From Saussurea involucrata (Eukaryota > Streptophyta > Magnoliopsida > Asterales > Asteraceae): DNA of 64,000 bases. The stretch covers positions 23,404,501 through 23,468,500 of the forward strand of contig CM066322.1 in the NCBI GenBank assembly GCA_033807775.1. The letters are read 5' to 3'. Under the pieces are notes generated by a model. The model was given only the letters and a program-made list of their open reading frames with translations. It ran no database searches and had not been told where the DNA came from. Made by a program: the position numbers and the translations under genes. Position 1 is the first letter of the stretch, and the number at the start of each line of letters is the position of its first letter. Positions 20,906 to 33,970 of this stretch are shown piece by piece.

Positions 20906-23314
20906 ATGGCTACCAACACAAACACAAATTATATCGACAATGGTTCTCTTGCAAAACCCCCTAGATTCTCCAGAGATAATTTTAATCTATGGAAAAATAG
21001 GATGACTCTCTTCCTAGAAGGTGTAGACCCTACTATGCCTTATTATCTTGAAAACGGCCCATTTATTCCTGTAAGAATTGATGCCGCAGTACCAGCCGCT
21101 GAGAATAGACCTGCTATTCCAGAAAGGCTGGTACCCAAAGAAGTTCATACGTGGACTGACGAAGATAAGAAGAAAGTGGCTATCGACACAAAAGCCAGAT
21201 CCATACTATCCATGGCTCTTCCTGACGAAGTCTACAATTCCGTCATGAACCTGAAATCCTCAAAAGCCATGTGGGACACAATCTGTGTTCAGTATGAAGG
21301 TACTGCTGAAGTCCAGGACTCTCGAAAGATCAACCTGGTAAGACAGTATGAAAGTTTCATTTGTGGTAAGAATGAGACTCTCTCTGAAGTTCACCAACGT
21401 TTTAATTGCTTAATAATAGATCTGAAAACTGTTGGTAAGGAATATTCTAACTTTGAAGTGCTGACAAAGTTTCTAGAATGTTTACCTGAAAGCTGGGACA
21501 GTTATTCTATGTGTCTCAAGCTGTCAAAGGATCTAAGATCAATGACCCTTGCTACCTTATATGGCACGATGCTGAATCATGAGCAATCAAGCCATCTTAA
21601 GAAGAATCTTGTAAAAGATTCCAAAAGCACCCCTGTTGCTTTAATCTCAGAGGAACCCTCTACTCAGTGACCCTCGGTCACTATCACTGAGTTAGAGAGT
21701 AACTCTGAAAGGTCATCAGACTCTGACTCCTCAGATGATGATGAATCTTTGGCTCTCCTAACTAAAAAGTTCAGGAGATTCGCCAAAAAGAAAATGTTCA
21801 GAAAGAACAAACCCCTTTCTATAACTGATAAGCCAAGATCATCAGCTCTTGTTGATAAGGTTACTGCTACTTGTTTTAACTGCGAAAAGATTGGACATTT
21901 CGCTAACGAGTGCAGGTCTAAGAAAGTATCGAGAAACTCAGCGTTTCCCAAGAAATCCTTTATTCCCAGGAACAAAGATGACAAATATGCTAAGCTGAAA
22001 GAAAAATATGTGAAGCTGAAAAGCTTCAAGAAGAAAGGCAAAGGCCTGATGGTTTACGATTGGGCTGCCTCTGAAGAAGAATCATCATCATCTGACTCTG
22101 AAGATGACGAAGCCAATCTCTGTCTTATGGCAAAGATTGAAGATGAGGAAGAAAGTTTAAACATTCCCTCTACTTCAACCTCTGCAATTCCGGTATCACC
22201 TTCCTTCTTTACCAATATCGCAAATATTGATGAAGCTGATAGTCTGCGAAAAATCGATCTCTTGACTAGAAGTTTATATGAAGCCATGAATGGCAAAACA
22301 ATAGTTGAAAATGAAAACCTTGATCTCGCTGAACAAATTAAAAACTGTCACCTTCAAATAGAAAAGCTTTCTAAAATTGAAGAAGATTTTAAAGATCAAG
22401 TGCATTTAAATCAGCTAGTCAAAATCGAACGAGCAGAAGCTATAGCTGCATTGAAAGCTGAAAAAGCTAATGTTGAAGGATGGTGTAATTCTTCAACAAA
22501 GATCACTGAGATAATTAAGTCTCAGATTCCCCTGAGTGATAAACGTGGTCTTGGTTACAAATATGAAACTCAAGAACCAACCATTGATCGTTCCATGCTC
22601 TTATTTGGAACTTTCGTATCCTCAGTCGCTGACACTTCATCCTCTCAGTGTTCCTCGTCCAGACCACCTATCCCTGAGGAAATTTCTACCTCTTCAAAAG
22701 GTAAAGAAAAAATGGTTTATCCAAAACCTACCTCTGTCTTTAAAGATAAAGGTAAAGGAATTGCTCTTAACCAAAATCCTCAGAAGGGTACTTTAGTACC
22801 AAAGCTGAATGCTTCTAAAGCTTTAGTGATTTATTCCTCTAGATCAAGGAATCAGATCTCTGGATCTACTCAGCGTGGGTCTATTCAGCGATCTACTCCT
22901 AGACTCAGAGTGGATGTCCTTGGTAAGAAATCTGAAGAACTACACGTTCCTCCCATTTCAAAAGCCAAAAGCTTATTTGGTGCTGGTCCTTCTAATTCTA
23001 AATCAAAAGCTGAGCATTCAAATAATCCTAGAACTACTTTTAGTTATAGGAAATGTTATCACTGTGGACTTACTGATCATATTGCTAGTAAGTGTCCCTC
23101 AGCCACCAAAGCTGAAAAGATAGCTAAGGTGAAGATTGCCCCCAAGGCAAAGAAGACCACTGAGGTTAAGAAATTAACCAAAGTGAAGACTGACAAAGCT
23201 GAATATTCAAATGTTGCGAAGATTGCTGAACCTTCCATTCCAACTACTTCCACTGACAAACGTGTACACATGGTTAAGTGGGTACCCCCAAGAAAAACTA
23301 ATCTTCCTTTGTGA
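20906..23314 (+). pseudogene. gag: gag of the Sirevirus-like element, one internal stop
   Basis: The start is the ATG at 20906 (MATNTNTNYIDNG). A copia-type gag domain follows (FSRDNFNLWKNRMTLFLEG, then KAMWDTICVQYEGT). A TGA at 21668-21670 interrupts the frame, but the same frame then runs open to 23314. It includes two CCHC zinc knuckles, CFNCEKIGHFANEC at about 21872 and CYHCGLTDHIASKC at about 23054, and a long Lys/Glu/Ser-rich linker. Two knuckles and a gag near 800 codons suit Sireviruses. Gag would form the particle and bind RNA. A single nonsense change separates it from an open frame. Pol begins in a different frame at the 3' end, implying a frameshift or separate initiation. Confidence 0.82.
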
Positions 23315-26300
23315 TGCAGGTTAAGAAGGGTATCTGGTATCTCGATAGCGGATGCTCTAGACACATGACTGGAAAGAAAAGCATGCTCGCTGAATACAAG
23401 GAAGAGAAGGGTCCCTCTGTGACTTTCGGTGGAAATGGAAAAGGACATACCCGAGGGTTTGGTGTACTCTCAAATGGTGCAACAACCTTCAGAAGAGTCG
23501 CATATGTTGAAGGGCTGAAGCATAATCTGTTAAGCATCAGTCAGCTTTGCGACAAGGATAACAAGGTAATCTTTACCAAGGAATCCTGCTTTGTCACTAA
23601 CAAAAAGGAGAAGATAGCTCTCAGCGGTTATCGTTTGGAAAATGTTTATGTAATAAACATGGACTCAACAACCACTGAGAACTCCTGTTTCTTCTTAAAA
23701 GCCTCATCTGATGTCAACTGGCTATGGCATAAGAGGCTCTCTCATATGAATTTCAAGACACTGAACACTATTTCTTCAAAAGAGTTAGTCATTGGTCTAC
23801 CTCAACACTCATACGCCAAAAAGTCTTTATGTTTAGCGTGTGAAAAAGGGAAGCAGACCAAAGCAAGCTTTAAGTCAAAGCAAGTCTCCTCAGTGTCATC
23901 TCCTCTACAACTACTCCATATGGATTTGTTTGGCCCTGTTAACAAACAATCCATCGCTAGAAAGAAATATACACTGGTCATAGTTGATGAATTCTCTCGC
24001 TATACATGGGTTATGTTTCTCCGTTCCAAGAGTGACACCCCTGAAGAACTCATCACCTTTGTTCGGAAGATGGAAACCCTGAACAATTTGACCGTTCGCT
24101 CAATAAGGAGTGATCATGGGACTGAATTCAAAAACAGTTATCTTGATTCCTTCTTTGAGAGTAAGGGTATTTCTCACAAATTTTCTTCAGTGAGAACACC
24201 GCAATAAAATGGAGTCGCTGAAAGAAGAAATAGAACAATCATTGAAGTTGCACGTTCAATGCTCAGCGATTCTCACCTGCCTACTCAGTTTTGGGCAGAA
24301 GCTATCAACACCGCTTGTTTTACGCAAAACAGGTCGCTGATAGTCAAAAGATTCAATAAAACAGCCTATGAACTTTTTTCATGGGAGAAAGCCTTCAATC
24401 AGCTTTCTTCACATCTTTGGATGTCAGTGTTTCATACTGAACAACAAAGATGCCCTTGGAAAGTTTGATCCTAAGGCTGATGATGGAATCTTTCTTGGAT
24501 ACTCCTCAGTCTCCAAAGCCTTCAGAGTCTTCAATCGAAGAAGACAAACTGTTGAAGAAACAATTCACGTCACGTTTGACGAATCCCGTTCAGCGAACTC
24601 TAAACCGTCCGCTGATACTGAAGAACTGAATCAATGGATGTTTTCTCATCTTGGTGATTCAGAAGATATTCCCACTCCTCGTGCTCATACAGTTGAAGAT
24701 GATGGTCCTACTATCATTCCAAACATGCAGAATAGTGAAGCTGAAACATCATGGGTCTCAGCTGTTCCTATAAACACTATACCTGCTTCTGAACCAAATG
24801 TCTCAGACATTCCATCTACTTCTCAGCAATCAGTGAATATAATGACAACTGCATCCATTCCTCTCTTGGCTGGTACTCCAGACGTCGCTGAAGCTTCATC
24901 TTCAGCTCCTCCAGTTCAGGTTGAGTCAACGTCTCACGCTCCGGCTCAACGATGGACTGCAAATCACCCAATTGATCAAATTCTTGGTGATCCAAACGCT
25001 GGTGTTCAGACTCGACGAAGTGCAGGTAATATTTTTTTATTTGTTAATTTTATTTTTTCTAACTGAACCAAAGAAAGTAGATGATGCCCTCAAAGATCCA
25101 AATTGGGTCAGCGCCATGCAAGAAGAGCTTACTGAGTTCGAAAGAAACAAAGTTTGGAAACTTGTTCGAAGACCAACTGACAAAACAGTGATAGACACTA
25201 AATGGGTCTATCGAAACAAGTTGGACGAACATGGAACTGTAACCCGCAACAAGACTCGTCTTGTTGCTCAGGGATACAGACAAGAGGAAGGCATAGATTA
25301 TGACGAAACATTTGCTCCAGTAGCAAGACTAGAATCTATTCGTCTATTCTTAGCATACGCTGTACACAAAGACTTCAAAGTATATCAGATGGATGTTAAG
25401 TCAGCGTTTCTAAATGGAAAGCTGAATGAAGAAGTCTATGTGGAACAACCTCCAGGATTCTCGGATCCTAAGCGTCCAGGTTATGTTTATAAACTGGATA
25501 AGGCACTTTATGGATTAAAGCAAGCTCCACGTGCATGGTATGACACTCTTTCTACTTATCTCCATATTGAACAATTTGAGCGAGGTAAAATCGACAAAAC
25601 TCTATTTTTCAGGAAAGTAAAAGGTCATATCATTCTTGTTCAGATATATGTTGATGACATTATATTTGGCTCTACTAATCCTGATCTTTGTACTCGTTTC
25701 GCTGATAGAATGAAAGATGAGTATAAAATGAGCATGATGGGTGAACTAACATATTTCCTTGGTCTTCAGATAAAGCAAAATGAAAAAAGAACTTTTATTA
25801 ATCAGGGAAAGTATGTTAAAGATATGCTGAAGAAATTCGACTTAACTGAAAGTTCAGCTATGAAAACCCCTATGGCACCACGGCTGACACTTGATAAGGA
25901 TACTAAGGGTATTCCTGTTAATGTCACGCTGTACCATGGGATGATCGGCTCACTTTTGTATCTTACAGCTAGCCGACCCGATATTATGTATACAACATGT
26001 TTGTGTGCACGATATCAAGCTGAACCTAAGATATCTCATATGAAAGCTGTAAAGCGAATTTTTCGATATCTTAAGGGTACAACGAATCTAGGTCTTTGGT
26101 ATCCCAAAGACTCAAGATTCGATCTAATCGCCTATTCATATAGTGATTTTGTAGGTTGCAGAAAGGATAGGAAAAGCACCACAGGAGGATGTCAGCTCCT
26201 GGGTGGAAAGCTGGTAAGTTGGACAAGTAAAAAGCAAAACTCAGTGTCCACCTCCACAGCTGAAGCTGAGTATGTAGCCGCTGGAAGCTGTTGTTCTCAG

Positions 26301-26594
26301 GTCTTGTGGATGAGAAATCAACTACTGGACTATGACCTTCAGCTCTCAAATATTCCAATCTATTGCGACAGCACAAGTGCCATCGCTATAGCAAATAATC
26401 CAGTGCTACACTCTAAGACAAAACACATCGAAATCAGGTATCACTTCATCAGAGATCATGTGATGAATGGTGATATAGAACTTCACTTTATCCCAACTGA
26501 TTATCAGTTAGCTGATCTGTTCACCAAACCTCTTGATGAGACAAGGTTCAACTTTCTCATCAGCGAGCTTGGAATGCTGAACTTTGAAGAATAA
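23314..26594 (+). pseudogene. pol: pol of the Sirevirus-like element, disrupted
   Basis: Protease appears first (WYLDSGCSRHMTG, about 23335). The integrase zinc region (HKRLSHMN... CLACEKGKQ) and catalytic core follow (HMDLFGPV about 23920, SDHGTEF about 24110). A TAA at 24205-24207 lies in the integrase before NGVAERRNRTI. A frameshift falls near the T-run at 24375-24380. Another lies at 25027-25062, in a T-rich patch. From about 25063 the frame is open to 26594: reverse transcriptase with VYQMDVKSAFLNG and the catalytic YVDDI (about 25647), then RNase H (about 26130 on, STSTAEAEYVAA, TKHIEIRYHFI). Integrase-RT-RNase H order is diagnostic of Ty1/copia. With one stop and two frameshifts the polyprotein cannot be made as is. 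Confidence 0.88.
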
Positions 26595-27103
26595 AATCTT
26601 CAGCGATTCACATTTGATCAGCGACAGGATAAAACCAACTTGTATAACCCATTCTATCATCTTTTCTCTGAATAAACGTGATTCGCTGATATCAAGGTAT
26701 GTTTCTCTCTCTGACAATCGCATGTAAATGCAAGATTTCAAAATAAATTACATCGCTGAATATCTCTTCCTTATCAGCGATACTTTGAAACTTCTAAAAC
26801 CATCACTGATATTTCTATTCAGTGCTTCATGTTTTCAAAAGTGTCCCTGAGCTTTTCAAAACCTCAGAGACATCCATGAATATGAAAGGACAGTTGTGAC
26901 GTCATTACAACGGATAAGCCCTGGCACGTTCTTCTTTCTGACACACGTTTGCACGTTTCGTTTACTCGCCAATCAAATGCAAACACGTGTCCGTGTCATG
27001 ATGAAAATCTTTTCCCGCTCAAGATTTTCTCTCTCTAATCTCTCTATATAAACTCATTCTGGGTTTATATTTTTCTTTTACGCGAACTTCTTCTCCAAGC
27101 TAA
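26595..27103 (+). other. Non-coding spacer of the Sirevirus-like element between pol and the extra ORF
   Basis: TCAGCGA/TCGCTGA words recur (about 26600, 26618, 26690, 26752, 26775), echoing those of the LTR. Sireviruses are known for repeated motifs in non-coding regions, so these may be cis elements. The segment is cut at 27103 by the solo-LTR-like insertion and resumes at 37395. Confidence 0.55.
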
Positions 27104-27155
27104 TGACAGGTCGGGTTTCACCCCCCTAAATCTAACCGCAAGTGTACGGTGTCGA

Positions 27156-28398
27156 AATCAAGTAATACGTACGGTAAGTACGAGTATCGAATCCACGGGA
27201 ACTAGGAACTAAGTATCACAATGACCACAATTGCTATTAACTGAACTGTTGAAATTTTGAAAGGTTGGTTTTAAACTAATCAATGGCAATTAAACTAAAT
27301 CAAACACGGAACAGGAACAACTTAAAAGACTTCGATAGATAAAACAGTTGAGAGTTGGAAATCCTATGGTTTTCACATACAAACATCTGACCCAAAACAA
27401 TTACCAGTTATTCTCGTTAATGAATACCCAATCTTGAGATCACCGTTGCCCTTTCTCAAGCGACAACGATTTTTATTATAAACGATGGTTCTTTTTCAAG
27501 CAACCGCAAGTTTTATCTTGGAAAACATAAGTTAAATCTCTCAATCTTAACCTATGTAGTTCAAAACACATTAAACACAAGATTGTAAAGGGACTAAGGT
27601 TTACTCGGAATATTTCTATCTCCTTTCTCACCTTAGGCATGCAATTTGTAATTCTAAATAACAATCTATTCTCTCGAACTTAATTGCTAACAACAGATCA
27701 ATTGTAAATTGGCCAAACTCACAAAAGCGTTAGAACGAAATCACATGCTTCATTAATTAAGAAAAACTGATAAGAGTTCAAATCAAGTAATACGTACGGT
27801 AAGTACGAGTATCGAATCCACGGAAACTAGGAACTAAGTATCACAATGACCACAGAACTGTCGAAATTTTGAAAGGTTGGTTTTAAACTAATCAATGGCA
27901 ATTAAACTAAATCAAACACGGAACAGGAACAACTTAAAAGACTTCGATAGAGAAAACAGTTGAGAGTTGGAAATCCTATGGTTTTCACATACAAACATCT
28001 GACCCAAAACAATTACCAGTTATTCTCGTTAATGAATACCTAATCTTGAGATCACCGTTGCCCTTTCTCAAGCGACAACGATTTTTATTATAAACGATGG
28101 TTCTTTTTCAAGCAATCGCAAGTTTTATCTTGGATAACATAAGTTAAATCTCTCAATCTTAACCTATGTAGTTCAAAACACATTAAACACAAGATTGTAA
28201 AGGGACTAAGGTTTACTCGGAATATTTCTATCTCCTTTCTCACCTTAGGCATGCAATTTGTAATTCTAAATAACAATCTATTCTCTCGAACTTAATTGCT
28301 AACAACAGATCAATTGTAAATTGGCCAAACTCACAAAAGCGTTAAGAACGAAATCACATGCTTCATTAATTAAGAAAAACTGATAAGAGTTCAAATCA
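27156..28398. repeat. 625-bp tandem duplication
   Basis: Two copies begin AATCAAGTAATACGTACGG at 27156 and 27781 and end at the same phrase CTGATAAGAGTTCA. They differ by a few bases and one deletion of about 15 bp in the second copy. The high identity indicates a recent event within the solo-LTR-like element. Confidence 0.88.
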
Positions 28399-28512
28399 TC
28401 TGTTCATATGTTCAAACCATATTCATTCCAACCCCCAACATCTGGAATTAGTTCATGTCGGTGGTGGATTCAAACACAAAAGAAAGGAAAGAAACTATGA
28501 GCGAAAACATTG

Positions 28513-30414
28513 TGTAAAGCCCGTACCCCGGTATGTAATTTCTTTTATTAATTCTTTTCTTTTAAGTTGGATTTAATGTGGTTTCCATTAGCGGGGTTAG
28601 TCGAACCGGACCAAAAAGTTAAACGAGTCAACCTTTTTGGGTTTTTGCAAGGAAAGGAAAGTTGAGGGGCTAATTGGGGCATTTCACCAAAGTTTGGCAA
28701 GGGATCAGCCAAGAGACCCTCCCTTCCTCTTCCCCTTTGGTTTCATGCTAGTAACTCCCCAAGAACCCTTTAGTCATTCCCCCCTCCCCCTTTTGGTGGT
28801 GTTCGGCCGAGAGAGAGGGAAACCGGAGAGAGAGAGAGGGAAAGGGAGTGTGGTCGCCGGCGAGAGGAGAGAGAGGGAGAGTGCTCGCCGGAGAGTGAGA
28901 GACGCCGGGAAGGAGAGGAACGCCGCTGCTTGCTACCGGAATCGAGAAGAAGGAGGAGTTGCAGCGAGGTAATCGTTCGTTTTCCTTTCCGTGTCTTTTC
29001 GTTTTGTTCGTCGCGAGAATACCGCCAGCCACCACCACCGCCGGAGGCGGCAGTGGGTGGTGCATGGTTTTGTTCAGCCCATGTTAACCCTAATTCAGTA
29101 AGTCATGTTTCTTCGTGGGTCTGTTTGGATTAAGATAACTTATTGGGTTCAAGTTCAAAAGTTATCATTTTATGTAAATCGTGCAGTTTCTGCCCTGTTT
29201 TGTATAAGCTATATCTTCTGTTAGGAATGTCGGATTGGGATGGAACTGGTGCCAAAAGTTCCCATTCTGAGTCTAGTAACTTTTATATGTTTTGTGGAAA
29301 AACCAGTTCGGGCCATAGCTAGTATCAAATTTCCATTTTATACGGACAGGTCCTGTTTTAGCTGCTCTGAGAGGTGTTTTTGTAAAATTCATATAGAGTG
29401 CTAGGAATATCGTTAGGACGCGTGCGATACGTCCCTGGAACCGTAAGACATTGAACTTCCTGAATGTGGAATTAGATTTTTGGTTTGATCAGTTTAGCAG
29501 GGGTAAAATGGGTCCCGAACAGACCTGCGTTTTTAGTATAAAAGCTGGATTTTTAGTTTTGTTAAACTAGTAAAAGTGTCGTGAGTTGGGACCTTCCGTT
29601 GACGTTCTTAGTGCGTATTTAGGTGGGAAAAAGTGAGGAAGGTTGACGTACTGGTGTTGCGGCTCGGGAGCGCGTCGCGTTGTTTTGAGGTGAGTTCTCT
29701 CACCGCGTAGTTAGGAATTTCATGCATATCGTTATTTTGTGTTACGTGTTATTATGTGTTATTACGTGTTTACGTGAATTAGTTGGGATGTGATATCTAG
29801 TTGTGATCTGTTGAATGTGTATGTGAATTATGTATGCTTGTGTACACCTCAGTGGGATTGGGGGCTCGGTGGGACTGAGCTAGTACAATTGTATCAATGT
29901 CTTTACTCGGTGGGACTGAGCTTGTATCAATGTCTTTACTCGGTGGGACCGAGGGCTCGGTGGGACTGAGCTTGTATCGATTTATTTTTGGTGTGCTCGG
30001 TGGGACCGAGGTTCGTATTTATACGCTAATTGTTATGTGGATTTATATCCGTGGTGATGGTGATGTTGCCTACTGGCGAGTAGGGGCGATATACGTGGGG
30101 TTGCTACCTGCGTGTGTGATAGGATTCACTAAGCGTTTAGCTTACCCTTTTCCCAATATGTTGTGATTTCAGGTGCGAGCGGCAGTCGGGCTTGACGGTA
30201 CACACACTAGGCGCGGAGTGTCAAGAATTGTTTAACTTTCATTTCCAAACCTTTGGATTTTATTTTATGAAATTTCCGTTGCATAAACTTTATTGACTGT
30301 TCGAGTTAACGACGTTAACTTCATTTGAGTTACGAATTATTAAATTGTGATTGTTTTATAATGAAATGCATGTTTTTAAAATTTAAAATTCCTTGTAATT
30401 TTTGGGACGTTACA
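28513..30414 (+). repeat. 5' LTR of the young gypsy element
   Basis: It starts TGTAAAGCCCGTACCCC and ends GGGACGTTACA. A GA-rich region with CGCCGG words lies at about 28810-28930. A cluster of CTCGGTGGGACTGAGC-type units, each able to fold on itself, lies at about 29850-30012. Confidence 0.92.
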
Positions 30415-30416
30415 AC

Positions 30417-30429
30417 TTGGTATCAGAGC
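30417..30429 (+). promoter_or_regulatory. Primer-binding site of the young gypsy element
   Basis: TTGGTATCAGAGC begins two bases after the 5' LTR and matches the complement of the tRNA-Met 3' end. Confidence 0.85.
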
Positions 30430-30639
30430 ACAGCTTGAGTGAATCAAACACATCTCGGTGTGTTTGGTCTCAAGTTGCGGCTATGAAGTTTTTTAAACTC
30501 TCTTATTAAAATCTTTGAAAATAAATGAACGGAGAAAGCCCGTTTGGGAAACGGTGATCGTGGGCGCAGTGTGTACATTCAGCCGACGCCAATTGGGAAG
30601 GTACAACACTTAGTGTATTTATTGCTTTCTAGGCATAGG

Positions 30640-31375
30640 GTATGCATGCTAGATTGCCGAGGTTGTTTACACTGTACTGTACGATGACTGCTTGCTAGTA
30701 GGAATCAATGCTAGTTATAGTAGGTTGTCAAGTGAAGGCCCTATAGGTTGCATGCAGTAAGAATCATATAGCCTTAGAATATTTGATTTAGTTCTATTGC
30801 GCAGCTCTTGTTTGAGTCCAACCGTTCTAGGATAGAATCTTGTATTCGAATGTCTATTTGATTCACGCTGCGTGCGACTGGGTATTCGCGAGGCAACTCG
30901 TTATGGCTAACAGGGATTTCGTTGTAGCAAGAGTAGTGGGATGAGATGAAATTCCTAGTGAGCTGGGAATAGCGTTTACATATGAGTACGTATGCTAGAT
31001 TGCTTTCTAAGAACATAGGAGTATGTATGCTAGATTGCTTACGTGGATTTTGTGGTACTGTATACTTGTTACTTGCTATTAGGAACTTATGCTAACTTTG
31101 ATAGGTCGTTAAGCGAATGCACTATAGGTTGTATGCAGTAGGAACTGAATAGCCTTAGAATGTTGGATTTAGTTCTATTGCGCAGCTCTTGTTTGAGTCC
31201 AACCGTTGTAGGATAGAATCTTATATTCGAATGTCTATCTGGTTTCCACTGTATACGACTGTGCGTTCACGAGGCGACTCGTTAGGGCTAGTGGGGGTTC
31301 CGTTCTAGCAAGGGTGGTGGGGTATTACGACTTTTCTAGGGAGCTAGGAAAAGTGTTTGCATATGCCGGAATGGG
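30640..31375 (+). repeat. 381-bp tandem duplication in the gypsy leader
   Basis: The phrase GTTTGAGTCCAACCGTT occurs at 30810 and 31191. Surrounding blocks (GCAGTA(A/G)GAA, TAGCCTTAGAAT, GTATTCGAATGTCTAT-like) repeat in the same order with moderate divergence. It lies between the primer-binding site and the gag remnant. Confidence 0.8.
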
Positions 31376-31559
31376 CATATGTGTTTGTTTGTGGTAAGCA
31401 ACTACTTGGACGTCCCGGGACAGGACTCGAAACGAGTAAGGATAGGTGTGAAGGGTAGTAGCAGAGCTCCTACTATCTGAAGCACAGGATCCGTGCTCGA
31501 GTCGGGGAAAGTCACGGAGAATCCGAAGAGTTGAGTGTGAGCGTAGTTAGCAGGTTTTA

Positions 31560-33970
31560 ATGTGTGCTAGTAGCTCGTTAAGGAGGAACAACAATGTTGA
31601 TCCAGATGCTGATGCTGGAATTATTGCTGATCAGATTCGTGAGATGTTTGCGGTCGAGGTGACGCATATTTTGAGGAGGCGATCCCCGAAATTATTACCG
31701 CCATTCGTGATGAGGTAATAGTGTCGATGGAGGAGCGCATCGCGGCGATTCCACACCCTGCGGGTGGGCAGTCCCGAACAAGAGGGTCGGGATCGGTTAT
31801 AGAGTGCACATTCCTTACCGGTGGTTGTCCTGCGAACTAGAAGGTTCGCTTCACGGTGAATCTGTTACGAGACGGAGCGAAGGATTGGTGTGCTATTGCT
31901 TTAACGCTTAACGGGCGCACTACTTGACCTGGGAGGAGTTCGTCGTATGTTTCGTGTAGAGCATGTGCCTCTAGTGGAGATGGAGAGGAGTGCCAAAGAG
32001 TTCTTGGAGCTCTATCAGACTGCGGAGGCCATAAAGGAGGTGAACCGAAAGTTTACGGAAATGACATTATTCTATCCTTAGCATGCTGCTTTTGAGGACA
32101 TGAAGAGGACACGGTGCAAGGATATGTTACGTACCAAGATCAGGGAGTTCGTGAGTACCGCGCAGTATGCTTCACTTGCTGTAGTGATGGAGGCGGTCTG
32201 AGGTAGAGTCCGTCAACTGGGAGTGGAGGAGGCACAAGCTACGTATAAAGTGGTGACAGGTACGTTCTTGGTTAACTCGGTGCTTGCTGTGGTGACGATT
32301 GATAGCGGGGCTACTCATCCTTCCGTGTCTCACATAGTCAGTGAGTGGTTGGGGCCGAGTTGTAGGACGGTTAGGCTGTCCACTTGTGGTTGCAGTTGCT
32401 GAAGACAGGACCTTGACGGTTACTGACGTGTACCGGGGGTGCACTTTGGAGATCTCTGGTGTGAGGTTCCCGATTGATTTGATTCCGATCGCTATGCGGG
32501 AGTTGTGCGTGACTGTGGGCATGGATTGGATGGATGCGTATGATGCGGAGATTGTTTGTCGTCGCAAACAAGTACGAGTTTGAACCCCAAGCGGGGGAGA
32601 AATGCTAGTTCAGGGCGGCTTGCCCAGGCGGACCTCAGCGATATGTTCGGCTGCGAGGGCTCGGAGGTACTTGCAGCACAGTGGTCAGGGATTTTTGGCG
32701 TATGTGATCGACACGCGCGTCAACGGAGAGAAGAAGTCTGTGGAGGATGTGCCAGTTGTACGGGAGTTTGCTGACGTATTTTCCCGAGGAGTTACCGGGG
32801 ATACCTCCCGAGCGACAGGTAGAGTTCCACATTGATGTGTTTCCGGGTGCTGCTCCGGTGGCCAAGGCACCTTACCGCCTGACTCCACCGGAAATGAAGG
32901 GGTTGTACACTTCGTTGCAGGAACTTATCGAAAAGGAGTTCATCAAGCCGAGTTGTCCACCGTGGGGAGCCCCGATTCTGTTTGTGAAAAAGAAAGACGG
33001 GTCCCAACGGATGTGTATAGACTACCGTGAGTTGAATAAGCTTACGGTGAAGAATCGTTATCCTCCGCCAAGGATCGATGACTTGTTCGATCAGCTTCAG
33101 GGAGCCTCGTGGTTCTCTAAGGTTGATTTGAGATCGGGGTATCATCGGATGCGGGTGAGGAGAGAGGATACGAAGTAGACGGCCTTTCGTTCACGTTATG
33201 GCCATTTACAAGTTGGTGGTGATGCCTCTCGGGCTCACCAATGCACCCGCAGCGTTAATGGACCTCATGAACCGGGTATGTAGCCCTATGTGGGATCGAT
33301 CGGTGATCGTGTTCATCGACGATATTCTTGTGTAATCGAAGTCGAAGGAAGAGCATGAGATGCATTTGCGAGAAGTTTTGGAAGTTTGAGGCGGGAGAAG
33401 CCGTATGCTAAGCTCTCCAAGTGTGAGTTCTGGTTACGAGAGGTCCACTTTCGAGGGCATGTCGTGAACCAGAATGGTATTATGGTGGATCCGGCCAAGA
33501 TTACGACTGTGATGCGGTGGGAAGTGCCAAAGACTCTCACTGAAGTACGGAGTTTTCTTGGGTTAGCAGGGTACTTCCGGAGATCCATTCAGGATTTCTC
33601 CAAGATTGCTTTACCGATGACCCGATTGACGAAGAAATCTGCGGCTTTTAGTTGGGGTGAAGAGCAGCAGAGGGCTTTGAGGAGCTACGCAGGCGTTATG
33701 CGAGGCTCCGATGTTGACTTTGCCGGAGGGTATGTAAGATTTGGTGGTGTTTGCTCTCAAGATTTGGAGGCACTATTTGTATGGCGTCAAGTGTATACAC
33801 TAACCATAAAAGCCTCCAGTACTTGATGACCGGTAAAACCTCAACATGCGTCAGAGGAGGTGGCTTGACGTGGTCAAGGATTAGGATGGTGAGATACTTT
33901 ACCACCCCGGTAAAGCGGATGTTGTTACGGACGCACTTAGTCGACATCTGGATGGTGAGCCACTGTGGGG
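31560..33970 (+). pseudogene. Decayed gag-pol of the young gypsy element
   Basis: A gag-like piece comes first (around 31585-32220, with IADQIREMFA). The protease motif DSGAT follows at 32301-32315, and no zinc-knuckle region is visible between them. Reverse transcriptase is readable from about 32760 (EFADVFPEELPG, then KKKDGSQRMCIDYRELNKL). It is cut by TAG at 33176-33178, and after a frame change reaches the catalytic FIDD at 33312-33323, followed at once by TAA at 33333-33335. RNase H traces (YTNHKSLQYLM, about 33795) follow. No integrase zinc finger or DDE core is seen before the 3' leader-like part at 34170-34950. The protease-RT-RNase H order without preceding integrase fits Ty3/gypsy, and EFADVFP...LPGIPP is typical of plant chromovirus-type elements. 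Confidence 0.8.

Noticed and set aside
28637..29133. Open frames of 111, 105 and 67 codons, repeated at 35076-35572
   Set aside because: They lie in the GA- and CCGG-rich part of the gypsy LTRs, overlap on both strands, and match no family. They are LTR sequence, not genes.
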